A stretch of DNA of 64,000 bases from UBA4417 sp038237165 (lineage in GTDB: Bacteria; Bacteroidota; Bacteroidia; Bacteroidales; UBA4417): the NCBI GenBank assembly GCA_038237165.1, contig JBBRYZ010000002.1, forward strand, positions 1-64,000. Reading direction: 5' to 3'. Positions 8,321 to 16,642 of this stretch are shown here, piece by piece; position 1 is the first letter of the stretch, and every line of letters starts with the position of its first letter. Under the pieces are notes generated by a model, which made no database searches, was not told where the DNA came from, and was given only the letters and a program-made list of their open reading frames with translations. Position numbers and translations under genes: made by a program.

Positions 8321-9319
8321 ACTCCCCAGCGTAGCCACCATCACTGCTTTTATCGTATGCAGGCGGTTTTCAGCCTCATCAAAAACAATCGACATTTTTG
8401 ATTCGAAAACATCATCGGTAACTTCAAGTCCGTTGAGTCCGAATTTCTGGAAGATATCCTCCCCTACTGTGGTTTCGCGGTTATGGAATGCAGGCAGGCA
8501 ATGCAGGAATTTAACATTCGGGTTACCGGTTTTTTTAACCACATCCATATTCACCTGATAAGGCTTGAGTAATTTTATACGCTCAGCCCACACTTCGGCA
8601 GGTTCGCCCATACTAACCCAAACGTCGGTGTACAGGAAATCGCAACCTTTAACGCCTTCTTCCACGTTATCGGTAATGGTGATTTTAGCGCCTGTTTCCT
8701 TAGCAATTTCTTTGCACTGAGCAACAAGAGCAGCATCCGGCTGGCAGCTTTTAGGAGCCACAGCGCGGAAATCCATACCCATTTTTGCAGCGCCTGCCAT
8801 CAGCGAATTGCCGACATTGTTTTTTGCATCACCAAGAAATGCAAATGCAACTTTATTCAAAGGCTTGTCGGTATGCTCCATCATGGTCATAAAGTCGGCA
8901 AGCATCTGTGTAGGATGGAATTCGTTGGTTAAGCCATTCCAAACCGGCACACCCGAATAATTCGCCAGGTCTTCGACTGTTGTCTGGGCATAACCGCGGT
9001 ATTCTATACCATCGAACATGCGACCCAGCACGCGGGCTGTATCTTTCATTGATTCCTTTTTACCAATCTGTGAGCCTGAAGGGCCAAGGTAAGTAACATG
9101 CGCTCCCTGATCCAGCGCAGCAACCTCGAAAGCACAACGTGTACGGGTAGAGTCTTTTTCGAAAATCAGGGCAATGTTTTTGCCTTTTAAACGCGGTTGT
9201 TCGGTGCCTGCATATTTTGACTTCTTGAGTTCGAATGCCAGGTCGAGGAAGAACTTTATCTCCAGTGGAGTAAAATCCAGTTCTTTTAGAAAATGACGGT
9301 TTTTAAGATTGAATGCCAT
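8318..9319 (-). CDS. argF: Ornithine carbamoyltransferase, catabolic type
   Basis: Interconverts ornithine plus carbamoyl phosphate and citrulline plus phosphate. The 333-aa length and strong similarity to ArcB/ArgI proteins are clear: carbamoyl-phosphate loop STRTR (57-61), HPTQMLADF, and FLHCLPAFH with the catalytic Cys. arcC lies upstream on the same strand (143-bp gap), so the likely direction is citrulline breakdown to carbamoyl phosphate and then ATP, as in the arginine deiminase route. An anabolic role in arginine synthesis cannot be excluded. The upstream leader is a G-poor word tract (CTAATCCCC, CCTAAATCCC on the coding strand). Confidence 0.93.
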   Translation of the reverse strand: MAFNLKNRHFLKELDFTPLEIKFFLDLAFELKKSKYAGTEQPRLKGKNIALIFEKDSTRTRCAFEVAALDQGAHVTYLGPSGSQIGKKESMKDTARVLGRMFDGIEYRGYAQTTVEDLANYSGVPVWNGLTNEFHPTQMLADFMTMMEHTDKPLNKVAFAFLGDAKNNVGNSLMAGAAKMGMDFRAVAPKSCQPDAALVAQCKEIAKETGAKITITDNVEEGVKGCDFLYTDVWVSMGEPAEVWAERIKLLKPYQVNMDVVKKTGNPNVKFLHCLPAFHNRETTVGEDIFQKFGLNGLEVTDDVFESKMSIVFDEAENRLHTIKAVMVATLGS

Positions 9320-9462
9320 ATATTTTAGGTTTTGGGATTTAGGGGTTGGGGATTAGAGTTTCAGAGTTTCAGATTGATCCATGAACATCAAAATTGAATT
9401 TGGTTTTTGGGAGCTTGGAACCTTAGATCCGATACAAAATTACAAATTGTAGAGTCACAAAT

Positions 9463-10407
9463 TTATACGATCGAGATCCTGGTTCCGCCATTATCAACGC
9501 CAAGTAATCCGGCAGAAGTAATAATAGCATCGCGGCTGGTATGCTTCACAAAGTGAATGGCAGCGCGGATTTTCGGAGCCATACTACCCTCGGCAAAATG
9601 TCCTTCGGCCAGATATTGCTTGGCCTGTTTCACGCTCATACGATCAATGGCTGTTTCCTGGGGCGTATTGTAATTTATGCAGACTTTCGGCACATCAGTC
9701 AGGATGAAGAGCTTATCGGCACTGATATTTCCGCCAAGAAGCGCCGAAGCCAGATCTTTATCAATAACGGCATCAATACCCTGAAGTTTATTTTCGGCAA
9801 CATAAAATGCCGGAATACCTCCACCACCAACTGCAATTACAATTTGTCCGTCGCGAGCTATACGTTCAATGGAACGCTGGTTACTTATTACAAGGGGTTT
9901 GGGCGAAGCAACAACTTTGCGCCATCCGCGGCCACGAGGATCTTCTTTAAAAATACTTTCATTTTCGGCAGTCATGCGATCGGCAGCTTCCTTTGTGTAA
10001 TATGGACCAATTGGCTTGGTGGGATTATCAAAAGCAACATCATCCCTGTCAACAAGAACCTGTGTTATAATGGTAATTACATCGCGGTCGAGATCGTGTG
10101 CGCGGAGCACATTACGCATTTGCTGCTCCAGGATGTAGCCAATAAATCCCTGCGAATAGGCTACGCAGATATCGAGTGGCATCTCAGGAAGGTTATAAAC
10201 CTGGTTACCAGCAGCATTTGCAAGTAAAATATTGCCAACCTGCGGGCCGTTTCCATGGGTCAAAACCACATTATAATCCCTGTTAATCAGTGTAAGAAGA
10301 CGTTCGCAAGTATCCAGCGCATTCTGTTCCTGTTCTTCAATAGTTCCCAATTGATCTCCTCGTAGAAGAGCATTTCCGCCAAAAGCAACAACAGCAAGTT
10401 TTTTCAT
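9463..10407 (-). CDS. arcC: Carbamate kinase
   Basis: Transfers phosphate from carbamoyl phosphate to ADP, giving ATP, CO2 and ammonia. It is the energy-yielding last step of arginine/citrulline or purine-derived carbamoyl phosphate breakdown. The 314 aa match the family. Seen: N-terminal VVAFGGNALL, THGNGPQVGN, the nucleotide loop VAVGGGGIPAF, and FAEGSMAPKI near the C-terminus. It is the first gene of an arcC-argF unit, with a promoter candidate at 10524-10553. No arginine deiminase (arcA) is in the window. Confidence 0.96.
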   Translation of the reverse strand: MKKLAVVAFGGNALLRGDQLGTIEEQEQNALDTCERLLTLINRDYNVVLTHGNGPQVGNILLANAAGNQVYNLPEMPLDICVAYSQGFIGYILEQQMRNVLRAHDLDRDVITIITQVLVDRDDVAFDNPTKPIGPYYTKEAADRMTAENESIFKEDPRGRGWRKVVASPKPLVISNQRSIERIARDGQIVIAVGGGGIPAFYVAENKLQGIDAVIDKDLASALLGGNISADKLFILTDVPKVCINYNTPQETAIDRMSVKQAKQYLAEGHFAEGSMAPKIRAAIHFVKHTSRDAIITSAGLLGVDNGGTRISIV

Positions 10408-10722
10408 AGAGTGATATGTATTGAAATGGCCCTTATTATCAGACCATGGTTATGATTTAGTTTTCATTTAGTATTTAACTTCCCAACATCACGAATAATC
10501 ATATTAAAAATGAAATGAGGGCGCAAAATTAGTGATTTAAACTTCCTGTGCAAGTACTTTAAAAGTTGATTACTTTTTCAATAAATATGCTGAATGTTAG
10601 ATAATTATCCGTTGTTACGGGTAATAAGTATTGCTGCCATCAACAAAAGGTAAATTATGATTGTTGAAATATAGCGTGTAATTTTACAGGCTCAACTATT
10701 TACCACAATAAGCTTCCATTTA
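10408..10722. other. Divergent promoter region arcC / EamA gene
   Basis: A 315-bp region between divergent genes. It contains the arcC promoter candidate and AT-rich DNA. No gene or repeat was seen. Confidence 0.5.
10524..10553 (-). promoter_or_regulatory. Promoter for arcC-argF
   Basis: Minus strand: TTG (10551-10553), a 19-nt spacer, then TAATTTTG (10524-10531). Both box and spacing fit the Bacteroidota vegetative consensus (TTTG - 19 to 21 - TAnnTTTG). The predicted leader is about 110 nt. Confidence 0.55.
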
Positions 10723-11631
10723 ATGCATAATCAATCAAAAGCTTACAGTCTCGCCCTTATTTCAATTGCTTTCTGGTCAACCATGGGCACAGCTTTTAAG
10801 CTTACTCTGAATTATCTGAACCCCGGAATGTTGCTGCTGATAGCTACTTTTACGGCTTTTATTTTTTTGGGTATTGTGGTTTTGATCAAAGGAAAACTGA
10901 CTGTACTGAAGAAGATCACAAAGAAACAAATGATCAATTCAGCTCTGATGGGCCTTTTCAATCCTTTTTTGTATTACCTGGTATTATTCGAAGCTTACAA
11001 CCGTATTCCTGCACAGGAGGGTGTAGCATTAAACTATATCTGGCCTGTAATTCTTGTAATTTTCTCTATAATCTTTCTGAAACAACATATAAACCTGTTG
11101 AGTGTGCTGGCAATAATTGTGAGTTTTGCCGGTACAGTTGTAATAGCCATGCATGGGAATTTTACTGAATTCAGATTTTCGAATACAACCGGCGTTTTGC
11201 TTGCCATTGGAAGTGCATTTTTCTGGGCTTCGTTCTGGATCATTAATATGAAAGATCCTCGTGAAGCAATTGTAAAGATGTTTGTCAATTTTGCGTTTGG
11301 AGCAGTCTACATCCTTGCCTGGAATATATACACACACAATATCATCTTACCTCCTGTTTATGGGTTTATTGGCGCTGTGTATATAGGTATTTTCGAAATG
11401 GGGCTAACTTTTGTGTTATGGCTTACTGCGCTCAATTTGTCAACACATACGGCCCGGGTCTCTAACCTGGTATTTATCTCGCCATTTATTTCACTGATGC
11501 TGGTTTCATTTTTCGTGGGTGAAAAGATTCTTCCGTCAACTGTAATCGGTTTAGCAGTTATAGTTGCCGGGATTGGGATACAACAATACAGCCAATGGAG
11601 GGAGAAGGGGATAGTGAAAAGTGAAAAGTGA
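10723..11631 (+). CDS. EamA-family (DMT) transporter
   Basis: A 302-aa inner-membrane permease with about ten helices in two EamA repeats (first half about residues 8-140, second about 155-295). The substrate is unknown; amino-acid or metabolite export is common in the family. It starts at ATG 10723 (MHNQSKAYSLALISIAFWS). The last codons (VKSEK-stop) are written in the heptamer repeat AGTGAAA, so the C-terminal tail may have been changed by repeat expansion. Confidence 0.88.
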   Translation: MHNQSKAYSLALISIAFWSTMGTAFKLTLNYLNPGMLLLIATFTAFIFLGIVVLIKGKLTVLKKITKKQMINSALMGLFNPFLYYLVLFEAYNRIPAQEGVALNYIWPVILVIFSIIFLKQHINLLSVLAIIVSFAGTVVIAMHGNFTEFRFSNTTGVLLAIGSAFFWASFWIINMKDPREAIVKMFVNFAFGAVYILAWNIYTHNIILPPVYGFIGAVYIGIFEMGLTFVLWLTALNLSTHTARVSNLVFISPFISLMLVSFFVGEKILPSTVIGLAVIVAGIGIQQYSQWREKGIVKSEK

Positions 11632-11645
11632 AGAGTGAAAAACGA
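11620..11645 (+). repeat. GTGAAAA heptamer tract over stop codon
   Basis: GTGAAAA, GTGAAAA, GTGAAGA, GTGAAAA units spanning the stop codon of the EamA gene, in the same coding-strand sense as the array at argF. Confidence 0.65.
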
Positions 11646-11649
11646 ACAG

Positions 11650-12018
11650 CTATAATCCTCCTTATATATCAAAAACCTGTAGTTTACGGTCCTTCTCCTT
11701 GAAGAGAAGGTGCCGAAGGCGGATGAGGTGAATAACGATCAGCGATCAGCTAAAATCCTCCTTATATACCAAAAATCTGTAGTTTACGGTCCTTCTCCTT
11801 GAGGAGAAGGTGCCGAAGGCGGATGAGGTGAACAACGACCAGCCAAAATCCACCCTTTATCCCAAAAACCTCTAGTTTACTGTCCTTCTCCTTGAGGAGA
11901 AGGTGCCGAAGGCGGATGAGGTGAACAACGACCAGCTGAAATCCAACCTTTATCCCAAAAACCTCTAGTTTACAGTCCTTCTCCTTGAGGAGAAGGTGCC
12001 GAAGGCGGATGAGGTGAA
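11650..12018 (+). repeat. Four tandem copies of a 93-100 bp hairpin repeat
   Basis: Each unit has an AATCC...CCTTTATCCCAAAAACCT-type lead, TAGTTTAC, a palindrome CCTTCTCCTTGAGGAGAAGG, then TGCCGAAGGCGGATGAGG. The palindromes begin at 11691, 11791, 11884 and 11977, giving spacings of 100, 93 and 93. Between-copy changes are few in the hairpin and more frequent in the lead. The array occupies most of the 447-bp gap before mtaB. The reverse complement of the conserved part has the same two-hairpin plan as the repeats at 2687, 23111 and 23242. Confidence 0.9.
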
Positions 12019-12066
12019 AATAGTCCTTTCGATATCCGAAATCATAAATCCCAAATCCGAAATCCG

Positions 12067-12074
12067 TACCTTTG
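12067..12074 (+). promoter_or_regulatory. -7 promoter box TACCTTTG for mtaB
   Basis: TACCTTTG matches TAnnTTTG and ends only 4 nt before the mtaB ATG (12079), which implies a leaderless or almost leaderless transcript. No -33 TTTG is evident. Confidence 0.5.
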
Positions 12075-12078
12075 CCCC

Positions 12079-13386
12079 ATGACTTTAAAAAAGCGCATTG
12101 CATTTCATACTTTAGGCTGTAAACTTAATTTTTCCGAGACCAGCACTATTTCGAGGCAATTCGGAATTGAGAATTTTGAAGTGGTTGATTTTGCCGAACA
12201 AGCTGATTTTTATGTAGTTCATACCTGTTCGGTTACTTCGATAGCAGAAAAAAAATGTAAGACTGCCGTTAAACAGGCTCACAAGCGCAATCCTGATGCA
12301 CAGGTGGCTGTGATTGGTTGTGCGGTTCAGGCAAACCCCGAAATGTTCAGCAATATGGAAGGTGTTAGCTGGGTGTTTGGGAATGCAGACAAATTCAAAC
12401 TGGGCGAAGTGATCAGTAGCCAGGGTGATGAAAACCATGCTTATGGTCATCACGAATCGTATGTTTCGGAAATAAGTAAAACAAAAGAGTTTATTCCGTC
12501 ATATTCCATGGGTGATCGTACCCGTTCGTTTTTCAAGGTTCAGGACGGATGCGATTATTTCTGTACCTATTGCAGCATTCCGTTTATGCGTGGCCGAAGC
12601 CGAAGCGAAAGCGTTGGAAATACAATAAAAGTTGCCCGTGAAATTGCAGCCACCGAGATTAAAGAAATCATTCTCACCGGAGTTAACATTGGCGATTTTG
12701 GACAGCAAAATCAAGAATCATTTTTAGACTTGCTGCATCAGCTTGCCATTCTTGATGGAATTGAACGCATCCGTATATCTTCAATTGAGCCAGAGTTACT
12801 CAATAACGAAATTATTGAACTGGTTTCAGTTTCCCAAAAACTGCTTCCTCATTTTCATATTCCGCTTCAAAGCGGCAGCGATAAAATTCTGCAACTTATG
12901 AAACGTAAATATCTGTGCGAGGTTTTCGCCGGAAGGGTTAAGCGCATAAAGGAGCTGATGCCTGACGCCTGCATTGCGGCTGATGTTATTGTAGGATTTC
13001 CGGGCGAAACGAACGAAGACTTTGACGATGCGTATGAATTTATAAAAAATATGGATATAACTTACCTGCATGTATTTACGTATTCCGAACGACCCGGCAC
13101 AAAAGCCCTGGCAATGGAAGGTAAAGTGGATGAACGCGAGAAACGGCGCCGCAGCGTACTTTTGCATGAACTTTCGGAAGCAAAAAAGCAGCACTTTTAC
13201 AACCAGCAAATTGGCAAAACAGCCGATGTATTATGGGAATCGGACAACATTAACGGATTTATGCACGGCTTTACAGGCAATTATGTAAAAGTCCGGACGC
13301 CTTTCGATGCTAAACTAATCAACCATATCCTAAAAGTAAAAATAACCGGCGTAAATGATGATGATACTTGTAGGGTTGAGTTCTGA
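12079..13386 (+). CDS. mtaB: tRNA t6A37 methylthiotransferase MtaB
   Basis: Radical-SAM methylthiotransferase that adds a methylthio group to t6A37 of ANN-decoding tRNAs. The 435-aa protein has the UPF0004 domain with its three cluster cysteines (HTLGCKLN, VVHTCSVTS, AVIGCAVQ), then the radical SAM motif CDYFCTYCSIPFMRGRSRS, and a C-terminal TRAM-like stretch. The start HTLGCKLNFSET is the MtaB-type form, as opposed to MiaB or RimO. It lies just downstream of the tandem hairpin array. Confidence 0.93.
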   Translation: MTLKKRIAFHTLGCKLNFSETSTISRQFGIENFEVVDFAEQADFYVVHTCSVTSIAEKKCKTAVKQAHKRNPDAQVAVIGCAVQANPEMFSNMEGVSWVFGNADKFKLGEVISSQGDENHAYGHHESYVSEISKTKEFIPSYSMGDRTRSFFKVQDGCDYFCTYCSIPFMRGRSRSESVGNTIKVAREIAATEIKEIILTGVNIGDFGQQNQESFLDLLHQLAILDGIERIRISSIEPELLNNEIIELVSVSQKLLPHFHIPLQSGSDKILQLMKRKYLCEVFAGRVKRIKELMPDACIAADVIVGFPGETNEDFDDAYEFIKNMDITYLHVFTYSERPGTKALAMEGKVDEREKRRRSVLLHELSEAKKQHFYNQQIGKTADVLWESDNINGFMHGFTGNYVKVRTPFDAKLINHILKVKITGVNDDDTCRVEF

Positions 13387-13404
13387 TTATAATTTCAGCT
13401 TTAA

Positions 13405-13475
13405 TTGGAGTTTCAGGTTTACAGAGTTACAGAGTTACACCGTTTCAGAGTTACAGAGTTACAAGGTTACAAGGT
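13405..13475. repeat. ACAGAGTT/ACAAGGTT octamer tract
   Basis: Repeated CAGAGTTA and CAAGGTTA words between mtaB and lgt. They are followed to 13555 by CCGAAATCC, CCCTAATCC and CCTAAACCC words, which lead directly to the lgt start. Confidence 0.6.
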
Positions 13476-13555
13476 TACAGTCCAATTCCGAAATCCAAAA
13501 TCTACAATCCTGCATCCCTAATCCCTAATCCCCAACGCCTAAACCCTCCCTTTAA

Positions 13556-14731
13556 ATGTTCCCAAAGCTATCCGATCTAATAAACTACATGTTTGGAAGC
13601 CAGATTGACTTACCAATACAGACATATGGTTTTTTCCTGGCTTTTGCTTTTCTTGTCGGAGGAATTGTGCTCAGGAGCGAACTGAAACGAAAGGAAAAAG
13701 AAGGATTACTTAAGCCTCGAAGCCGTACCATTCACCCAAACAAACCAGCCAGCCTGCTCGAAATCATTCCCGGAATAATTTTGTCATCCGTTATCGGATG
13801 GAAATTTTTTGGAATTATCTTTCAATATCATGAGTTTGCATTAAATCCACAGCATTATATCCTTTCGGGTAAAGGGAGCCTAGCTGCCTTGTTGGTTATT
13901 GCGATAATATCTTTTGCTTATCATTTCTATTCTCTAACTAAAGCGAAAAATAACACACATGATGAGTATGAAGAAATCATACATCCCTATCAGAACACAT
14001 GGAATTTATTGATTGTTGCCATTGTTTCCGCGCTGATTGGCTCTAAACTTTTCGACATTCTTGATAATTTAGGCAGCTTTTTGCACGATCCGGTTCGCAG
14101 TCTGGTTTCATTCAGCGGGTTAACTTTCTACGGAGGCTTTATCGTTACAGTAATTGTTCTGATGCAGTATGTAAAAGTTATAAAACTCGATTGGAGGCAT
14201 GTGATCGACAGCGCTGCACCGGTAATTATGATAGGTTATGCCGTGGGAAGGTTAGGCTGTCATTTTTCGGGCGACGGCTGCTGGGGAGTTATTAACGCTA
14301 TGGCACAACCTCACTGGCTTGCCTGGCTTCCCGATTGGCTGTGGTCGTATGATTTCCCGCATAATGTTGCAAATCATGGAATTCCTATTCCCGGTTGCGT
14401 GGGTCAACATTGTATGATCCTTGAAAATCCGGTTTTTCCTACTTCGCTTTATGAATCCATTATTTCGTTCACCTCTTTCGGGATCTTGTGGATTATGAGG
14501 AGAAAAATAAAAGCACCAGTTGTGCTTTTCGGGCTCTTTATGATTCTGAACGGAGTTGAACGATTTTTCATCGAACATATCCGGATCAACAACAAATACA
14601 ACATTCTCGGATTAAATCTTACCCAGGCAGAAATTATTTCAGCTGGATTAATTCTTATTGGAATCGCTGTAATGATTTATTATACAAAACAATACAAAAC
14701 TGGAAAAGTAGAGTTAATGGAAAACAGTTAA
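13556..14731 (+). CDS. lgt: Prolipoprotein diacylglyceryl transferase (long form)
   Basis: Transfers diacylglycerol from phosphatidylglycerol to the lipobox Cys of prolipoproteins at the inner membrane; this window encodes several lipoproteins. Several membrane helices are visible. The signature AVGRLGCHFSGDGCWG stands for the usual GRxGNFxNGE motif, preceded by LTFYGGF and followed by FPTSLYES and ERFFIEHIR with the conserved Arg. At 391 aa it is about 100 residues longer than E. coli Lgt; extra sequence lies in the first 150 residues, as in other Bacteroidota. The end of the gene (TTAATGGAAAACAG twice) is a short duplication across the stop codon. Confidence 0.88.
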   Translation: MFPKLSDLINYMFGSQIDLPIQTYGFFLAFAFLVGGIVLRSELKRKEKEGLLKPRSRTIHPNKPASLLEIIPGIILSSVIGWKFFGIIFQYHEFALNPQHYILSGKGSLAALLVIAIISFAYHFYSLTKAKNNTHDEYEEIIHPYQNTWNLLIVAIVSALIGSKLFDILDNLGSFLHDPVRSLVSFSGLTFYGGFIVTVIVLMQYVKVIKLDWRHVIDSAAPVIMIGYAVGRLGCHFSGDGCWGVINAMAQPHWLAWLPDWLWSYDFPHNVANHGIPIPGCVGQHCMILENPVFPTSLYESIISFTSFGILWIMRRKIKAPVVLFGLFMILNGVERFFIEHIRINNKYNILGLNLTQAEIISAGLILIGIAVMIYYTKQYKTGKVELMENS

Positions 14732-14770
14732 TGGAAAACAGTGGAAACTCTTCAAACCCAAAACAATTGA

Positions 14771-14825
14771 TTGACCACCGAATGACCACCGTATGACCAT
14801 CGTATAACCATCGTATAACCATCGT
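14771..14825 (+). repeat. 11-bp tandem repeat before inositol-phosphatase gene
   Basis: Five units of ATGACCACCGT/ATAACCATCGT (start 14771, 14782, 14793, 14804, 14815). They are followed by further G-poor words up to the start codon at 14877. Confidence 0.85.
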
Positions 14826-14876
14826 ATGACAACCCAATCCACCCATTTATCCCAATCATCTCAAACACCTTAAAAA

Positions 14877-15674
14877 ATGGACTATAAAAACATCACCCTA
14901 CTGGTAATCGAATTAGCAAAAGAAACCGGTAAATTTTTCCTTGAGGAAATCAATAAAGTTAAAGCATCAGATATTGAAGTTAAAGGCCTTCATGACTTTG
15001 TGAGCTATGTTGATAAAACAGCCGAATTAGCTATTGTTAAAAGGCTTGCAGAGATTTTACCTGAAGCTGGATTTATTACCGAAGAACAAACTGCAACACA
15101 CCGCGGCAAACGTTTTAACTGGATTGTTGATCCGCTTGACGGCACAACCAATTTCCTTCACCACATTCCCTTATTTTCGGTTAGCATCGCACTGATGGAA
15201 AATGACAAGATAGTTGCAGGCGTGGTTTATGAACCCAATCTGGATGAATGTTTTTATGCCTGGAAAGGCGGAAGCGCTTATCTGAATGGAAAAGAAATTC
15301 ACGTCTCAGATCAGAAAGAAATGAAAAACACTTTGCTTGCCACTGGTTTCCCTTACAATGATTTTGGAAGACTGGACGGCTATATTGAACTTTTCACATG
15401 GTTTGCACGTAATACATCCGGGCTGCGTAGGTTGGGTTCGGCAGCAGTCGATTTGGCGTACACCGCCTGTGGTCGTTACGAAGGCTTTTACGAATATGGC
15501 TTGCATGCCTGGGATGTGGCTGCAGGAGTAATTATTGTACAGCAGGCAGGCGGAACTGTAACCGATTTCGAAGGTGGAGAAAATCATATTTTCGGAGGAG
15601 AACTTCTGGCATCCAATACATTGCTTCACCCATCTTTACTCGGAGCCGTAAAGTCACATTTCAGGAAAGCATAA
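14877..15674 (+). CDS. suhB: Inositol monophosphatase family protein
   Basis: A 265-aa Mg-dependent phosphatase of the IMPase/SuhB family, acting on inositol-1-phosphate or related sugar/nucleotide phosphates. Metal-site motifs are intact: FITEEQT (Glu), DPLDGTTNF and HAWDVAAG near residue 210. The Glu-Glu and Asp residues needed for catalysis are all present. It starts at ATG 14877 after AAAAA. Whether it is the rRNA-transcription factor SuhB, a plain IMPase or a CysQ-like enzyme cannot be decided from sequence alone. Confidence 0.88.
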   Translation: MDYKNITLLVIELAKETGKFFLEEINKVKASDIEVKGLHDFVSYVDKTAELAIVKRLAEILPEAGFITEEQTATHRGKRFNWIVDPLDGTTNFLHHIPLFSVSIALMENDKIVAGVVYEPNLDECFYAWKGGSAYLNGKEIHVSDQKEMKNTLLATGFPYNDFGRLDGYIELFTWFARNTSGLRRLGSAAVDLAYTACGRYEGFYEYGLHAWDVAAGVIIVQQAGGTVTDFEGGENHIFGGELLASNTLLHPSLLGAVKSHFRKA

Positions 15675-15729
15675 ATTCAAAAGTTTTTTTGAAAAAATAT
15701 CTATATTTTTGCAAATCAATAAGTTTAAA

Positions 15730-16071
15730 ATGTCCGAAATAGAAGTACCTGATCAACAATCACCTGAAGTAGAAGTAATATTTCGCGACAGCCCGCAGCG
15801 AAGCCTGATGAAAACAATCACTTACAGATTGTTTGCTTCGGGAGCCATGTTTGTCGCTATATTCATCTATTCGCATGAATATCAAAGCCTTTCACTAGGC
15901 GAAAGCATTGGAAATGCAGGATTAATTGCAATCATTGAATTTTTCATTAAGCTGGTGATCTATTACATTCACGAACGAATATGGTCGGGAATTAAGTGGG
16001 GTAAATACTGGCGAAGGCATTACTGGGCACGACTTGCATGGAAAAGAGCATACCGCAAGGCACATAAATAA
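15730..16071 (+). CDS. DUF2061 membrane protein
   Basis: A 113-aa protein with one DUF2061 domain: RSLMKTITYRLFASGAMFVA begins the first helix, the second helix is around LIAIIEFFIKLVIYYIHERI, and a basic C-terminal tail follows. The function of DUF2061 is unknown; in some bacteria the domain is fused to sulfate-assimilation enzymes. ATG 15730 is chosen; an upstream in-frame TTG overlaps a TATTTTTG promoter-like box at 15704-15711. Confidence 0.85.
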   Translation: MSEIEVPDQQSPEVEVIFRDSPQRSLMKTITYRLFASGAMFVAIFIYSHEYQSLSLGESIGNAGLIAIIEFFIKLVIYYIHERIWSGIKWGKYWRRHYWARLAWKRAYRKAHK

Positions 16072-16127
16072 GCCTCTCTCAGTCATAATATGACAGCATA
16101 TAACCTTGATTTTAGTTTGTAAGTATC

Positions 16128-16631
16128 ATGATGGCTCAACTTGAAGTTATAAAATCAGACATCACCCAACTCGATGTCGATGCCATTGTAAATGCAGCCA
16201 ACAACAGTCTTCTAGGCGGAGGAGGAGTTGACGGGGCCATTCACAGGGCAGCCGGACCAAAGTTATTACAAGAATGCATTAGCCTTGGAGGCTGTCCGAC
16301 CGGCGCCGCCAAAATCACCAAAGGATATAATCTGAAGGCACGATATGTAATTCATACTGTAGGTCCAATATGGCATGGCGGCAAAAATAATGAAACTGGC
16401 TTATTGGCAAGTTGTTACCGCAAGAGTTTATCACTGGCAGTTGAACATAATTGTACTTCAGTTGCTTTTCCGAATATCAGTACCGGAATTTATGGATTCC
16501 CAAAAGAACTTGCAGCAGAAATTGCCATTCACGAAGTCCGGTCATTTTTGCAAACGAACAAATCCATTACAAAAGTGTTTTTTTGTTGTTTCGATGCCGA
16601 AAACTTCGCCATCTACAACAATCTTCTCTAA
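16128..16631 (+). CDS. Macrodomain protein (O-acetyl-ADP-ribose deacetylase-like)
   Basis: A 167-aa single macrodomain that binds ADP-ribose and probably hydrolyses O-acetyl-ADP-ribose or removes mono-ADP-ribose (YmdB/MacroD type). Clear motifs: DAIVNAANNSLLGGGGVDGA with the catalytic-loop Asn and Asp, GGCPTGAAKIT, VIHTVGPIW and ISTGIYGFP. Two adjacent ATGs (16128, 16131) could start it. It ends 11 nt before the next gene, so they may be cotranscribed. Confidence 0.92.
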   Translation: MMAQLEVIKSDITQLDVDAIVNAANNSLLGGGGVDGAIHRAAGPKLLQECISLGGCPTGAAKITKGYNLKARYVIHTVGPIWHGGKNNETGLLASCYRKSLSLAVEHNCTSVAFPNISTGIYGFPKELAAEIAIHEVRSFLQTNKSITKVFFCCFDAENFAIYNNLL

Positions 16632-16642
16632 TCTTTTCATAG

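Noticed and set aside
11650..12018. CRISPR-like array
   Set aside because: The parts between hairpins are themselves repeats of each other, not unique spacers. Period and structure fit a tandem intergenic repeat, and no cas genes are near.
11762..12103. Minus-strand frame with repeated HLIRLRHLLLKEKD
   Set aside because: Translation of the tandem hairpin repeat, not a gene.
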